Below, piece by piece: positions 21,378 through 34,186 of a DNA stretch of 64,000 nucleotides. The notes below the pieces were generated by a model. It made no database searches, was not told the DNA's origin, and worked only from the letters and a program-made list of their open reading frames with translations. The DNA comes from Maea johnstoni (Eukaryota; Annelida; Polychaeta; Spionida; Magelonidae), in assembly GCA_963942565.1 (NCBI GenBank), contig OZ012699.1:34381937-34445936 (forward strand), in the 5' to 3' direction. The translations under genes and the position numbers were made by a program. Position 1 is the first letter of the stretch, and each line of letters starts with the position of its first letter.

Positions 21378-21535
21378 TTAAACCTGCTGGGTAGTTTAGC
21401 TATTACAAAATGATACAAAAACATAAAAAATATCTGAAACCCTGGCACATGGGTACTCATATGATTGTACTCAGCGAGAGCTATCCAATGAATACCAATA
21501 TGGCAAGGTTTAAATGGTCTTCAAAAATGTTGCCA
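21378..21535 (-). mobile_element. Truncated family 1 MITE
   Basis: Starts ttaaacctgctgggtagttt and stops inside the family at ttcaaaaatgttg, without the right end. Confidence 0.65.
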
Positions 21536-21747
21536 CTGACTGCATGCTAGCTGTCTCTCACCACTCTCTGTGTTCGAATATCAGGTAATGGGAATGTGAG
21601 AAAACTGCATGTGACTTCGGGTTAGGTGGTAGTTTTCACCGGGTACTCTGGTTTCTTTGACCAGTTACAACTGGCTAGTCATGAGTTAGCCGCAATATGG
21701 CAGGAAAAGTGACGGAAAACAAAAGTCCTTTAAGCCACGATAGGCTT

Positions 21748-21938
21748 TTAACTTTCAATGCTGTGACTACTTTTGTCTAAGGCACAAGAAATCAAACATC
21801 TTTGAAAATCATCTAAACCCTATCATCTCATCGAGTACTCGCAGATGAGTACCCATTTGCCAGGGTTTCGGTAATTTTTCAGCTTTTTGCACATTATTTT
21901 GTATTGATCAAATTAGCCACCAGCAGCATAAGGGTTAA
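21748..21938 (+). mobile_element. piggyBac-like MITE, family 1 (nested)
   Basis: ttaactttcaatgctgtgac to cagcagcataagggttaa, inserted in the hAT MITE copy. Confidence 0.8.
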
Positions 21939-22033
21939 ATGTAGGTGCCAAAGAATTAGAGGAAGCTGAGTAGCTAACATTGTGGGGATGGACAGGCACA
22001 ACTTTTGTGAATGCTGTTTTGGACAGGCATTTC

Positions 22034-22246
22034 TTAACCCTTATGCTGCTGGTGGCTAATTTAACCAATACAAAATTATGCAAAAATCCTGAAAAATCAC
22101 TGAAACCCTGGAAAATGGGTACTCATCTGAGAGTACTCAGCGAGAGCTTTCCAATGGGTACCAACATGACAGGGTTTAGATGGTTTTCAAAGATAATTGC
22201 ATTCTTGTGCAATGGACGAAAGTAGTCTCAGGATTGGAAGGGTTAT
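22034..22246 (-). mobile_element. piggyBac-like MITE, family 1 (nested)
   Basis: ttaacccttatgctgctggt to ctcaggattggaagggtta, inserted in the same hAT MITE copy in the opposite direction. Confidence 0.82.
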
Positions 22247-22433
22247 ATCCTGGCTAAGACCCTGAGTCTGTATGATACAAAATACAGATATTTAATAAGG
22301 AAAAGTACCATATCACTTAATAGCCCCTATACCAGTGCTGCTTCACAGTATGAAACTGACATATTTATCTCCTAATAATGGCATCATTTTGCCATATATA
22401 TTGTACTTCTCTTTGAGTTGAATGTGCAAAATC

Positions 22434-22755
22434 TCACCCTTCCACTGCTAAAGCTACTTTTGTCCAACGTACAGGAATGCAATTTTTTATGAAAACAAAC
22501 TTAACTCTGCCATGTTGGTATTCATTTGATAGCTCTCGCTGAGTACTCTCAGATGAGTACTGATGTGTCACATTCATGCCTGTAGCAGCCAATACCGCCT
22601 GACTATTTTGGTGGTATTGTTGTAACAAAAGCAATGGTAGAAAAGAGAGTTGTTTATTGAAACTTTCCTTCAAACAGTTTTCAAATTAATGCTTTATTTC
22701 TGAAGTATGACAGGTCCAGACGACACTTGTCAAATAGATCGTCAGGCATAAATCA
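22434..22755 (+). mobile_element. Fusion of family 1 left part and family 2 interior
   Basis: 22434-22570 is family 1 from tcacccttccactgctaaag to the gagtactctcagatgagtac block. It then switches to family 2-like sequence (gtagcagccaataccgcctg to cgtcaggcataaatc). Either a recombination product or a truncation plus insertion. Confidence 0.55.
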
Positions 22756-22870
22756 GGGGTGTCCAAATATTTCAGTCCCGGAGCACTGTCAATACGTCCC
22801 GGAGAACTGCAATTTTTGGTGACCGAGGTTCGATAATAGCTGTTGATATTGTCACCGGGTAGCCCCATTT
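22754..22870 (+). mobile_element. Possible hAT end (CAGGGGTGTCCAAA)
   Basis: The sequence caggggtgtccaaatatttc is the usual start of many hAT elements. No partner end is seen before the gap at 23067, so the element is truncated or runs into the gap. Confidence 0.4.
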
Positions 22871-23066
22871 TATATATTAGCCCTTATTGCAATGGTTAAT
22901 ACCAAGACCAATGATTAGACAGTATTACTGAGTGGAGTTTACTAGTTTATAAATACAATTTATATCAAAAAAAATTCCAGTGAAATATGTGATGGGCTCA
23001 ATAGGTCATAATTTGCAAAAAAATTCCAAGTTAAACTGTGCTTAGAATTGTTGGTGCTTGTCGCAC

Positions 23067-23266
23067 NNNNNNNNNNNNNNNNNNNNNNNNNNNNNNNNNN
23101 NNNNNNNNNNNNNNNNNNNNNNNNNNNNNNNNNNNNNNNNNNNNNNNNNNNNNNNNNNNNNNNNNNNNNNNNNNNNNNNNNNNNNNNNNNNNNNNNNNNN
23201 NNNNNNNNNNNNNNNNNNNNNNNNNNNNNNNNNNNNNNNNNNNNNNNNNNNNNNNNNNNNNNNNNN
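23067..23266. other. Assembly gap of 200 N
   Basis: Exactly 200 undetermined bases, probably a placeholder of unknown true size. It separates the ORP gene side from the Penelope/cyclase side. Confidence 0.98.
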
Positions 23267-25440
23267 CCAGTGCGGCTCCTCATTTAACTGCCCGCTACCG
23301 TTCCGTCTCCTATCAAAGAATATATAGGTATATTCTAAACTATTTACGATTTTGATAAAGTTATAGATGAACTGAACACGTTTATTCAATCAGATAACTT
23401 GCAAATGATTAATGTGTTGCACTATAATTACAAATTGTATCATTGCCATGAGAGAATTAAGGTGCTTCAGTACACGGGGGGCCACGATCTCTTTTCAATT
23501 GGCCGCAGACGAAGTCCAGCCGTCTCGACCGCAGACATTCCACTTGTAAGCCAGGGCGCGTTTTTTCAACACATTCATGCCAGTGAGCCTGAACACTGAC
23601 CTGCTTATAACCTTGTGATCAGAGCAATTGTAAAAATATTCAAAAGAGAACTGTTGGTCGAAATTAATTACAACTGTATAAGAACCGTAGATAAATGAAA
23701 TAATATTTCTTTTCCAAGCCCTATTATTGTACGGCCGAACCTAAGTTTATTTTGGGTCACATATAACATCATTCTAATTTTTTAAACATTGAAATCTACT
23801 GCATCAAATAATTTGGAGTGGTTAAAAATCAAATACGAGAAGAGAGATTCAGGAGAAATGATCCGTTGTGTGCGCATCCTAAGCAAATACTAGGTCATTT
23901 GCAATGTCAAACAACCTGGAGTCTAATAGTCAAACAACATTTGGTTTACTGTTGCATAAAACGAACGCAAGTGACTGACAGTGGAAACACTAGATGGCAG
24001 CACCAACCTAATACACACGTGTGCTGTTTTGGAAATTTAAGATAAACAACAACTCGAAATTCCAGTTTTATTGACGTATGATGTATGTTACATCACTGTG
24101 CACAGGCATACCACAATAGTGAATAGTGAGGCATTCGTTTACTCGAGTATGGAGTGATGTAGCGTGTCGTACGACAGTGCAGGTAATGCAAATGGCGACC
24201 GAATCAGTGATTATACTACACTTGGTCACTTCAGGCATGAACTGTATAGAGTTGGCAGCATGATATGAGTTTATTTTGCGGTATGCCTGTGGGTATGATT
24301 ACAAACAAACCCACATTGGATTTCAAAAACCTTACTGTTGCATAATTTGGTCGTCAAATCTAAACGTTTGGATGTTGTAATTTTCCCTTTATTTTGATCA
24401 ATATTTTCGTTTGTTTTGCACTATCCAGCAGTTTAATGTTATGGTTTTCATGCAGGTTGGGTGTCTTCGTGCTCTGCACCTATGAATTATATAGACCCTC
24501 TGATATGATGGGCATACAGCCTGATACAGGCTGTATTCTAGGGAAGTCGGTTAACACTCTTTAAGCCCCTACTGAAGCAGCTTAAGCGCAGTCGACGATT
24601 GCGTGCTTTCTCTCACCACATTCCCTATCTCTAAGTAGGTCGGGCGCGTGATGTGAATAGCAATGGGTGATACGGGTATATGGATGGTGTTCGCCGTTTA
24701 CTACGGCACCCATCAATACAAGCAAGCAAAGTTACGAATTGTTAGATCACAGTTTGTGGATAATAATGCATTTGAGTCTAATATTCAAGTCCAAGAGGCG
24801 TAAAAATATGTGTTTCCTCCACTACCCTACCCTCATCAATACTTCTAGCTTCTTTAGAAAGTTATGAACAAGTATGTAAATGATACTGAATGACCAATAT
24901 TCATGGCGAATATCTTTCACCAGTATGCACCAAATTATGACGAATGCAACTGACATACGCTATGGCATACTCTAACTTTGAAAATATGAATATTAGCAAA
25001 CGAAAAAAGTTTTGAGCAGAACAGATAAGAATTAATTATGAGTGATAATATAAACTGACACCGCCCCCATCTTTTCATTACAGCCGGTTTGATATCTTAT
25101 TTATGAATGGTATATCTGTTTCCCCGGATGGGTACTTTTCTAGTTAACTAGAACACGACTACAGTGCCAGTGATTCAGTTTTGATACAATGAGAGAACAG
25201 CCTATTTATCTGGGAGGCATGTGTCAACAATTAATTTGTACTAAACTACAGTGGTCACTGGACTGTGGAAAGGGTCAGAACATGTTCTGACCAACATGGA
25301 AATTTGAATAATTAGTAAGGAGGAACAGTTTTATTTTGACATCAGATATTTCTCACCATGGGGACAGAACAAATGGAATTACAACCCATGTTTTCCAGGA
25401 CCTGTAATAATGCAATTTGCTCTCCACCACTCCGTCGCAG
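23267..25440 (+). other. Region with no recognised gene
   Basis: Short ORFs only (75 codons or fewer), none with a recognisable domain or conserved splice context. Contains one isolated CTCF-consensus-like site (near 23987) and a possible small inverted-end element (24100-24293). The sequence is less AT-rich than the introns. Confidence 0.6.
24100..24293. mobile_element. Possible MITE with CACAGGCATACC ends
   Basis: cacaggcataccacaat on the left and attttgcggtatgcctgtg on the right are inverted repeats about 194 bases apart. Only one copy is in the window, so a transposon origin is unproven. Confidence 0.4.
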
Positions 25441-25454
25441 CACCACCAGCCTCA

Positions 25455-25985
<531 letters not shown>

Positions 25986-26244
25986 AAGGTACGAGTGGAT
26001 GTCATCGGATATGACCAGAGCAGAACTACCAAAACTTTAGCCTGACCGTTGCTTCAGTCTTAATTGAACTGAAGTGTCTATTGTTAGCGTTGGGTTAAAT
26101 AACGTTCCGTTTTTTTACGTGACGCATTGTTGCGTCATTTGTTTATCACGGCCCCGAAATGCGAGCGTGATCACCAAGGCGGTGCGTGCGTAACGTCACG
26201 TCATACACAACAATGGTGTCGTTGCTAGGGTGCCTTTGTTGGAG

Positions 26245-26293
26245 CTTCCCTGTAGACGGTTTCGGACCTCTAGGGATCCTCATCGGAGGCAAG
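26245..26293 (-). ncRNA. Hammerhead-ribozyme-like motif in the Penelope 3' region
   Basis: On the minus strand the order is stem I strand (CTTGCCT), a near-consensus GATGA box, stem II (GGATC / GGTCC around a 6-base loop), GAAA, a very short stem III, then GTC and the partner stem I strand (AGGGAAG). Small type I hammerheads with minimal stem III are known from Penelope-like elements (Cervera and De la Pena). The core here is slightly off consensus, so it is probably a relic. Confidence 0.6.
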
Positions 26294-29200
26294 TTATATT
26301 TTTACGGTACCGTGGCTTCTAGGAAGTCGCGGATTATACACTATTAAGCCAGTGTAGTCCTCAACGGATTTGTGGACTGCATCATGAGGATTATGTTGTC
26401 CTCAATATTGATTTACGGCGGTGCAGCAGGGTCTTGATGTATGACCCTGTAGCACCTCCGTAGCTGGCCCACCTACTTTTTTATGTTAGGTGTGGAAACG
26501 TTATTTTTTGATAAAGGATATGGGTTTGACAGGTTGATTTATCCTGTATAAAAACGCTAATTAAGACAAATAAAAATACCAAGTATGGTGTCATTTTCCT
26601 GGTCCTCTGGGTTGTTATATCTCAGGGGGCGTCGGGCCACTGGATAGGGGCTTTTTTTTGTAAATTGTTTGATTTTTTTAAAATACGTGGAGTTAAGCCT
26701 CTTCCAGTGGCAAACTAGTATGTTTTTTAGATGACAAGATGTATGGGCCTAGGAAGACCTTGTTTTAATATACACCGGTTTTGGGTGTATAATTTTTTAG
26801 TTCATTGATCTAGAGGTTGTGGTACCCCTAGGTTTGGTGCAGATGTACCAGTAATTGTATAGTGGCCTCATTAAGATGGCCCATAATTTGTAATGTAAGA
26901 GATTTTTTTAATATCTCCACAGAGATGATGAATTTGTGAAATTCATTCTAATTTTGCATTGAGTTCTGTTGTGTGGTTTAGTCAAAGACGTTTAGTCCGA
27001 TTGGTACTAAAGATCTAAGCCGGTAGATCCATTTCTTCTCGGCTCGGTCTCGTATTGCTGAGGCTCTTGCGCTCTCAGGGTGTGCTGATATAAATTCCAG
27101 GATGGACACTGAGACGTTATTCAGTCCTGTGTGTCCTGGTAGATTATAGAATCGTCCCACTATATGTGTGTTACAACCTTGCCTGATGTTTCTGAAGTGT
27201 TCCATCAGGCGGTCCATGATCCGACGTTTTGTCTGACCAATGTAGATTTTGTCGCATGCTAAGCATCTGATTGCGTAGATCAGATTTGTGCAGCGACATG
27301 ATATGTTGGTACGTGTCATGTAACTCCTATTTGTGGTAGAGGAGTGGATGGTTCCTGTCCTATCAAGTTTGTTGCAATAAAGGCAGTGTGCTCTTTGGCA
27401 ACCGTCTTGTATTGGGGACTCGAGGTTGGGCATTGTTTTGCGCAGCAATTGGCATTATGCGTGCCCTAACCAAATGATCCCTGAGGTTTCTGCATCGTCT
27501 GAAACCTCTTATGATGTTTGCATTAACGATGGGTCGAGTTGAACTGGACCTGTCCAAAAGGTCCAGATTGCGACTGACTATGTTGTTGACCTCTCTAAAT
27601 GTTGGATGGTGTGTTGTTATTAGGTAGAGGTTATTCTCATTGTTGGTTGTGTCCTTTATCTTTGGCTTTAGGAGGTCTGCACGGTTTTGTGCGAGAGCCC
27701 TCTCAAAGGATGTTTGTATGAGATTGAGTGGGTAGTTGGCGTTGTGGAAATGGAGTGCTAGAAGTTTGCTCTGTGAGACGAAGTCTTTCTCACTACTGCA
27801 AATTCTGCGTAGCCTGAGGAATTGACCGTATGGAATACCTCTTCTACTTGCTACCTGATGGCATGATTGATAATTGATATAATTATGTTTATCAGTAGGT
27901 TTGGTGTACAGGGTAGTTTCAAGTTGCCCTGTGCTATTAACTAGAACTGTAACGTCCAGGAAAATGTACGTGTTCTAGGGATGTTTCAGCATCAAATTTG
28001 ATGCTGGGCATTCGAGAGTTGAGATGTGTTATGAAAGTTTGCAGATCTTCTGCATTTGTGGTGCCAGATGACGAATATGTCGTCAATAAACCTCTTCCAG
28101 AGGAGGGGTTGTTGTGGGTAAGTATACACATGGGTGTCTTCGAACCAACCCATGAATGTGTTTGCGTACGCTGGGGCCACTTTGGTCCCCATTGCGGTAC
28201 CGCCTACTTGCAGGAAGTGTTTTCCATGAAAGTCGAAATTATTGCATTTGAGTACCTTGTTTAGCAATTTGATGAGGTATTCATTAGAGGGATTCATGAA
28301 TTGCCTCTTGTGAAATTTAAGAGTTCTTCTGCCGCCAAGCATCCCTCATGATTAGGGATGTTGGTATAAAGACTAGATACATCCAAAGTCGCTAGTATGC
28401 TGTTTTCGGGTATGTTACCTAGGTTTTGGAGCATTAGTAGAAAGTCGGAGGTGTCTCGAATGTAAGAGCGGATATTTTTAACCCCTGGTTGAAGAAAGAA
28501 ATCAACAAATTTAGATATTCTTTCTGTGGGGCAGCCATTTCCTGAGACTATTGGTCTGCCAGGTGGTTTTTGTAGGTTTTTGTGTATTTTGGGAAGCATG
28601 TAGAATTGTGCTGTCCTGATTTTGCATAGGAAAGGTAAGTATAACAGGAACTTTCTATCTGTTTCTGTTTAAACATCTCATCTAGAATGGCTACGATTTC
28701 CCGATGGAATTGTTGAGTGAGATCTATTTGTTTCTCCTCATAGAATTTGGGGTCTGAAAGTTGTCGAAACCCCTCATTAATGTAGTCTTGTCTGTTCTGA
28801 ATGACTACTGAGCCGCCTTTATCGGCTGGTTTGATGACTATATTGTTATTGGTAGCTAGTTGTCTGAGAGCTAAAGACTCGTCTATACTGATATTATTTC
28901 TGCCACTTTTGGGTGGGATACATTCAGCAAGATCAAGGTTATTCTTTGATATAAAGAATTCAAGTGGAGCGACTGGTGGTGGTATCCAGTCGGATGGGTT
29001 TTTGAAAGATTGGTGTTCGAAAGGTCTGTCGTTTAGCATTTCTGTGTTACCTGCATTATTTGCATAATCATTGATTTGAGTGAGTGAGGTTGACTCATTT
29101 AATGTAGTCGGTTTTTTCGGGCGAAAAAAGTAAAGGTATCTTTTGATACGTAAGTGGAAATGGTCGAGATCAGCTTGGTATTGGCTGATGTCTGGTTCGC

Positions 29201-29342
29201 CTGGATTAGGGCAAAACTTAAGACCTCTACTCAGTAACTTGTATTGTGCATTTGTTAACTTGTGTGTGGATAAATTAACAACAAGGGAGTCAGCATTAGT
29301 TGAACTGTCAGTAAAATTGTTATTATTGACATCAAAATATAC

Positions 29343-29702
<360 letters not shown>

Positions 29703-29716
29703 CACCACCAGCCTCA

Positions 29717-30600
<884 letters not shown>

Positions 30601-30617
30601 GAATGTTTTTTTCTGCC

Positions 30618-30787
30618 TCTGCTCTGTGATGTAGAGCAGACTGACAGAACGCACATGTTTTCGGGTAATTTTTTGCTCAATATGCCCATAGTGAAGTAGC
30701 GTGACATACGCATGCGCAGAACGGAACGAGGGTGAGGATCACACAGTCGCACCTTCTCCTCCGAGCACACAGCAACATTTGGCGACC
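30618..30787 (+). promoter_or_regulatory. Promoter region of cyclase gene A
   Basis: Contains the hairpin tctgctct-gtgatgt-agagcaga, conserved upstream of genes B and C, and an NRF1-like site (acgcatgcgcag, 30708-30719, one mismatch to the consensus palindrome). It is CpG-rich compared with the intron. No TATA box is evident. The conserved distance to the start codon supports a shared promoter. Confidence 0.55.
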
Positions 30788-30984
30788 ATGGCATCTTTTC
30801 TTCGGCTGTGCGGGGTGGTATTTTGGTTCTCAATCGTTCACGCCCACACCCGTAGTAAGCTCCCTAAGATGGTAGATCTTACCTGGACCTTCGATAACAA
30901 AACCCAGTACTTCAAGGCTTGGCGGCCCGACCATTCATTCCGCCTGAATGCGATGCACAGAGGTCCAATTGGTAATGCACCATG
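30788..30984 (+). CDS. Cyclase-family hydrolase gene A, exon 1 (signal peptide and N-terminus)
   Basis: The exon is 197 bases. The ATG lies in gcgaccATGG, a good Kozak context; the alternative ATG nine bases upstream in B and C is TTG here. It encodes MASFLRLCGVVFWFSIVHAH, a signal peptide with likely cleavage near VHA-H. It continues with MVDLTWTFDNKTQYFK and ends GPIGNAPW, where the Trp codon is split by the gtaagt donor. DLTWTFD-type starts are typical of the PF04199 fold. Exon 2 of this gene begins G-TGT-TCC at 36709 and restores the frame, giving a 296-residue protein. Confidence 0.9.
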
Positions 30985-30994
30985 GTAAGTATCC

Positions 30995-31208
30995 TCAGTG
31001 TTTCTCTAGAAACTTTCGCCTGGATCTATAATACTTTTGACTATACTTTTTAAATAAAAGTAATTTTATGAATTATCTGACGGAGAGTTGTTGGTAGTCT
31101 TTTATAAGCAATTCTCCTTCAAATATTTTTCCAAATATGCTTTTGCTTCAATGATATCATCAAAATTGTATGGTTGCTTTTGGCCACTGTTTATTAATAA
31201 GTTAAATC
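30995..31208 (-). mobile_element. Old family 2 MITE shared by all three gene introns
   Basis: ctctagaaactttcgcctgg to ggccactgtttattaataagttaa. The counterparts at 42613-42830 and 56830-57042 occupy the same place after the donor, so this insertion is older than the gene triplication. Confidence 0.65.
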
Positions 31209-32348
31209 CATTTTGAATGACGCATACAGTGCCATACACACGGTCTGACAACTTTAAACATTATTCAAAATCTTGTACAATATGTGAGGACTATTTAAAG
31301 AGGGATTGTTAAACCCAATATTTCTCTCAATTATTCCTTTTCCTCAAAATAGTTTTATTTGCTGAGACATTCTTGCTCATTCCCTATATAAAAGAGTTAA
31401 TTTACTCAACCCCCCTAGCGCACATAAGAAAATGACTCTTTTGGAATTAAATTCCTGCGAAAGATATTTTTGATCATATCTAAAGAAAGGATTTTAGTTG
31501 TATCACTGCAAAGAACCCTCCTTTTAGCATTATGTAAATTGTGGTTTTATTCTCATAATATTTGATACCGTTCTTTGGTCAATATGTAGTTTTCCAATGT
31601 GAGCTCTAAGCTTTAATTGACCAAAATGTAAAATTTGTCTCTGCTTCTGCCATATGAGAGCAAAATCTGTACAAGTCAGTGGTTGAATGACTAATAAATT
31701 TCTCAAAAGTGCTAATGTGGAGGAAAGACCAATACGGAAAGAAGTGTTTCACCGTTATTTCAATTTTTGCCCTATAAAGGAGAAATAAGTGCCAAACATT
31801 GCAAATATAAGTAAGTCAATCATGGCCTTAACGAGGATAGCAATGGAAAGAAAGAGACTGACTGAAATGAATCAAATGTCCTACATGATTTAAGAAATAT
31901 TCATAACCCCAGATAGTCTAGCTCAAAAGAAAGGGTAGTATCTGGGATTTATAAGAGTACCGTGAAACTATTTATGGACATGGTCAGATTTATCATAGAA
32001 GCGGTCAAACTGATTCCCCAAGGATTAACCTGTTGACCACTTATACCACAAATATACTTAAAAAATGATATGTTGGGGGTAGAAGATTTAGGCATAAGTT
32101 TGTTCAAACTTCACTTCCTGGCACGAGTGAACGCTCATTTTGGTGGGCATACCATGCTCTGTCAGATGACATGTGTGGCATGACTGTATGTGACCTTGAC
32201 CCTGAGTTCAAGGTATAACATTGTTTATGTGGGAGCCTAAATGAGAATCTCTAAAGATTACATCATAATACAACTCTACCACTTCACATGAAATCTTTTT
32301 CTCGTTAATATAGTTAAGCAGTCTAACATTATTATTCACTTGTAGATG

Positions 32349-32617
<269 letters not shown>

Positions 32618-32953
32618 CAATGTGTGTGGCGTTCGTGAAGTGCATTTATATAATTCAAATCAAATATAATTTTTTATTGTTTAATGAGGTTTCCTCTCTT
32701 GAAAGTTGAGCTGTAACCTCTAGTCTAAGAGTGAAAAGATGAACTTCCTAGCTCCTATATGTAACAGTAGTAACAGCCAACTTAACCCGTAGCGGACCTA
32801 GTACTGCTGAGGAATAAACTACGTTATGGCTTATCTAGACACATGGTATTTCACAGATAAGATAGTGTCCTGCAACTGAGAACTGCACACTTACTATATC
32901 GTGCTGCTCGCAGTGCCAGTCTGCAAAAAATGGAGAAGACCTAACGAGAGATA

Positions 32954-33070
32954 TTAACCCCTCCAATGTTAAGGTTACTTTCATGATGGCTTTGACACTC
33001 TGCAGAGGGGGATTAACCACTCCAATGTTAAGGTTACTTTCACCATGGCGTTGACACTGTACAGAGAGAG
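32954..33070 (+). repeat. Tandem pair of family 1 terminal fragments
   Basis: ttaacccctccaatgttaag at 32954 and ttaaccactccaatgttaag at 33013, each followed by gttactttca(t/c)(g/c)atggc and ttgacactct/g. A 59-base duplication of one MITE end. Confidence 0.65.
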
Positions 33071-33982
33071 TTTAAAGTTTAAAAGTTCATGGCACCTCTA
33101 GAATATGAGCATCTGGAATGCACACATGGTCTGGCAACTGTGAATTCATGCTCATCATCATCATATCATTCTCCACCAAAGGAGATTGCTTTTCATCTAG
33201 TTTTCAGTAAAACGGAATCTCGCGAGGGAATAGATCATAATTTAAAGTATTATTTGAAAAGTATTTGCAAGGGTCAGCAGTAACATCAATTTTCAGTCAA
33301 ATATTTCTCTAAATGATACTATATAATCTAAAAACTAGTATGTCTATGTGTGTCGGACCACACAGTGCACTCTTGTGATGTCAGTAGTTGACTTAAAGGG
33401 CAAATGCACCATCATGATGATTTAGGTTCAAAATGTGCCTATGTGCCACCTTTCAAATAAGACCACCCGCAAGTCTGTCCTCAGCACTCCCCAGATATGG
33501 CTTATGAAAGTGAGTAAAAAACAGGCCTGAGGCTGGGCATGGAGGCTGACATTATAAGGCAGGTCTACACGTCTTAAGCACCACCTCTGATTGGTCGAGA
33601 GATACCAGTGGCAGGAAGTGACTGCAGTGGTTCCTTATCTTCCTTGACAACATAGACTTGACAAGGCAAATTCATGTTTGGATTATCAGCTGATAAGGAA
33701 AAAGTCATTTTGGTATAAAACATACCGTATTATGTACAAAATCATCAAACTGCACAAATGCTGTGATAATTTACCGATTCATGCTTAGAACATTTGTCAA
33801 AAGTAACTTTGGTTCTAATACACTTTTGAGAATAACTTCTTTATTTTAAATGTTTTGTTTATTTAATAGAAGCTGCCCAATACGCCCCAGTGTGTCTGGC
33901 TGGAGCAAACAAAGCTAACTCACATATGGTCAGTAGTGCTTCTTTACTACTAGAGGCAGCAGTAACTGTTTATTTCTCTAGA

Positions 33983-34186
33983 TTAATCCTTATACTTCTG
34001 GTGGCCAATTCAAAAAGTTGCAAAAAAACTGAAAAATGGCTGAAACCCTGGCATATGGGTTCTCATCTAAGAGTACTCAGCGAGAGCTATCTTATGAATA
34101 CAAACATGATAGGGTTCAGAAGGTTTTCAAAAACCTTTGTTTCCTTGTGTTTTGGACAAAAGTAACCTCAGCATTGGAAGGGTTAA
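33983..34186 (-). mobile_element. piggyBac-like MITE, family 1
   Basis: ttaatccttatacttctggt to cctcagcattggaagggttaa; the left end is worn. Confidence 0.8.

Larger units (their letters stand above)
21700..22264. mobile_element. hAT MITE copy invaded by two family 1 MITEs
   Basis: Segments before 21748, 21939-22033 and 22247-22264 match consecutive parts of the hAT MITE at 19516-19827, ending tcctggctaagaccctg. Two family 1 elements (21748-21938 forward, 22034-22246 reverse) interrupt it. At the first site the complete copy reads attaaatgta; at the second it has tttttaaaa, so the target TTAA can be read directly. The left hAT end is lost. Confidence 0.7.
19370..23066 (+). other. Sequence after the last ORP exon, up to the gap
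   Basis: Expected to hold the next ORP exons, but I find only transposons and a minisatellite: a hAT MITE (19516), a repeat (19865-20175), family 2 copies (20265, 20833), a pogo-like MITE (20588), a TACTGTAAATC element (21124), and nested family 1 and hAT copies (21378-22264). From 22434 there are truncated MITEs and a hAT-like end. Confidence 0.6.

Noticed and set aside
27998-28264. Plus-strand ORF of 88 codons (also 28801-29067)
   Set aside because: Antisense shadow of the Penelope-like coding region.
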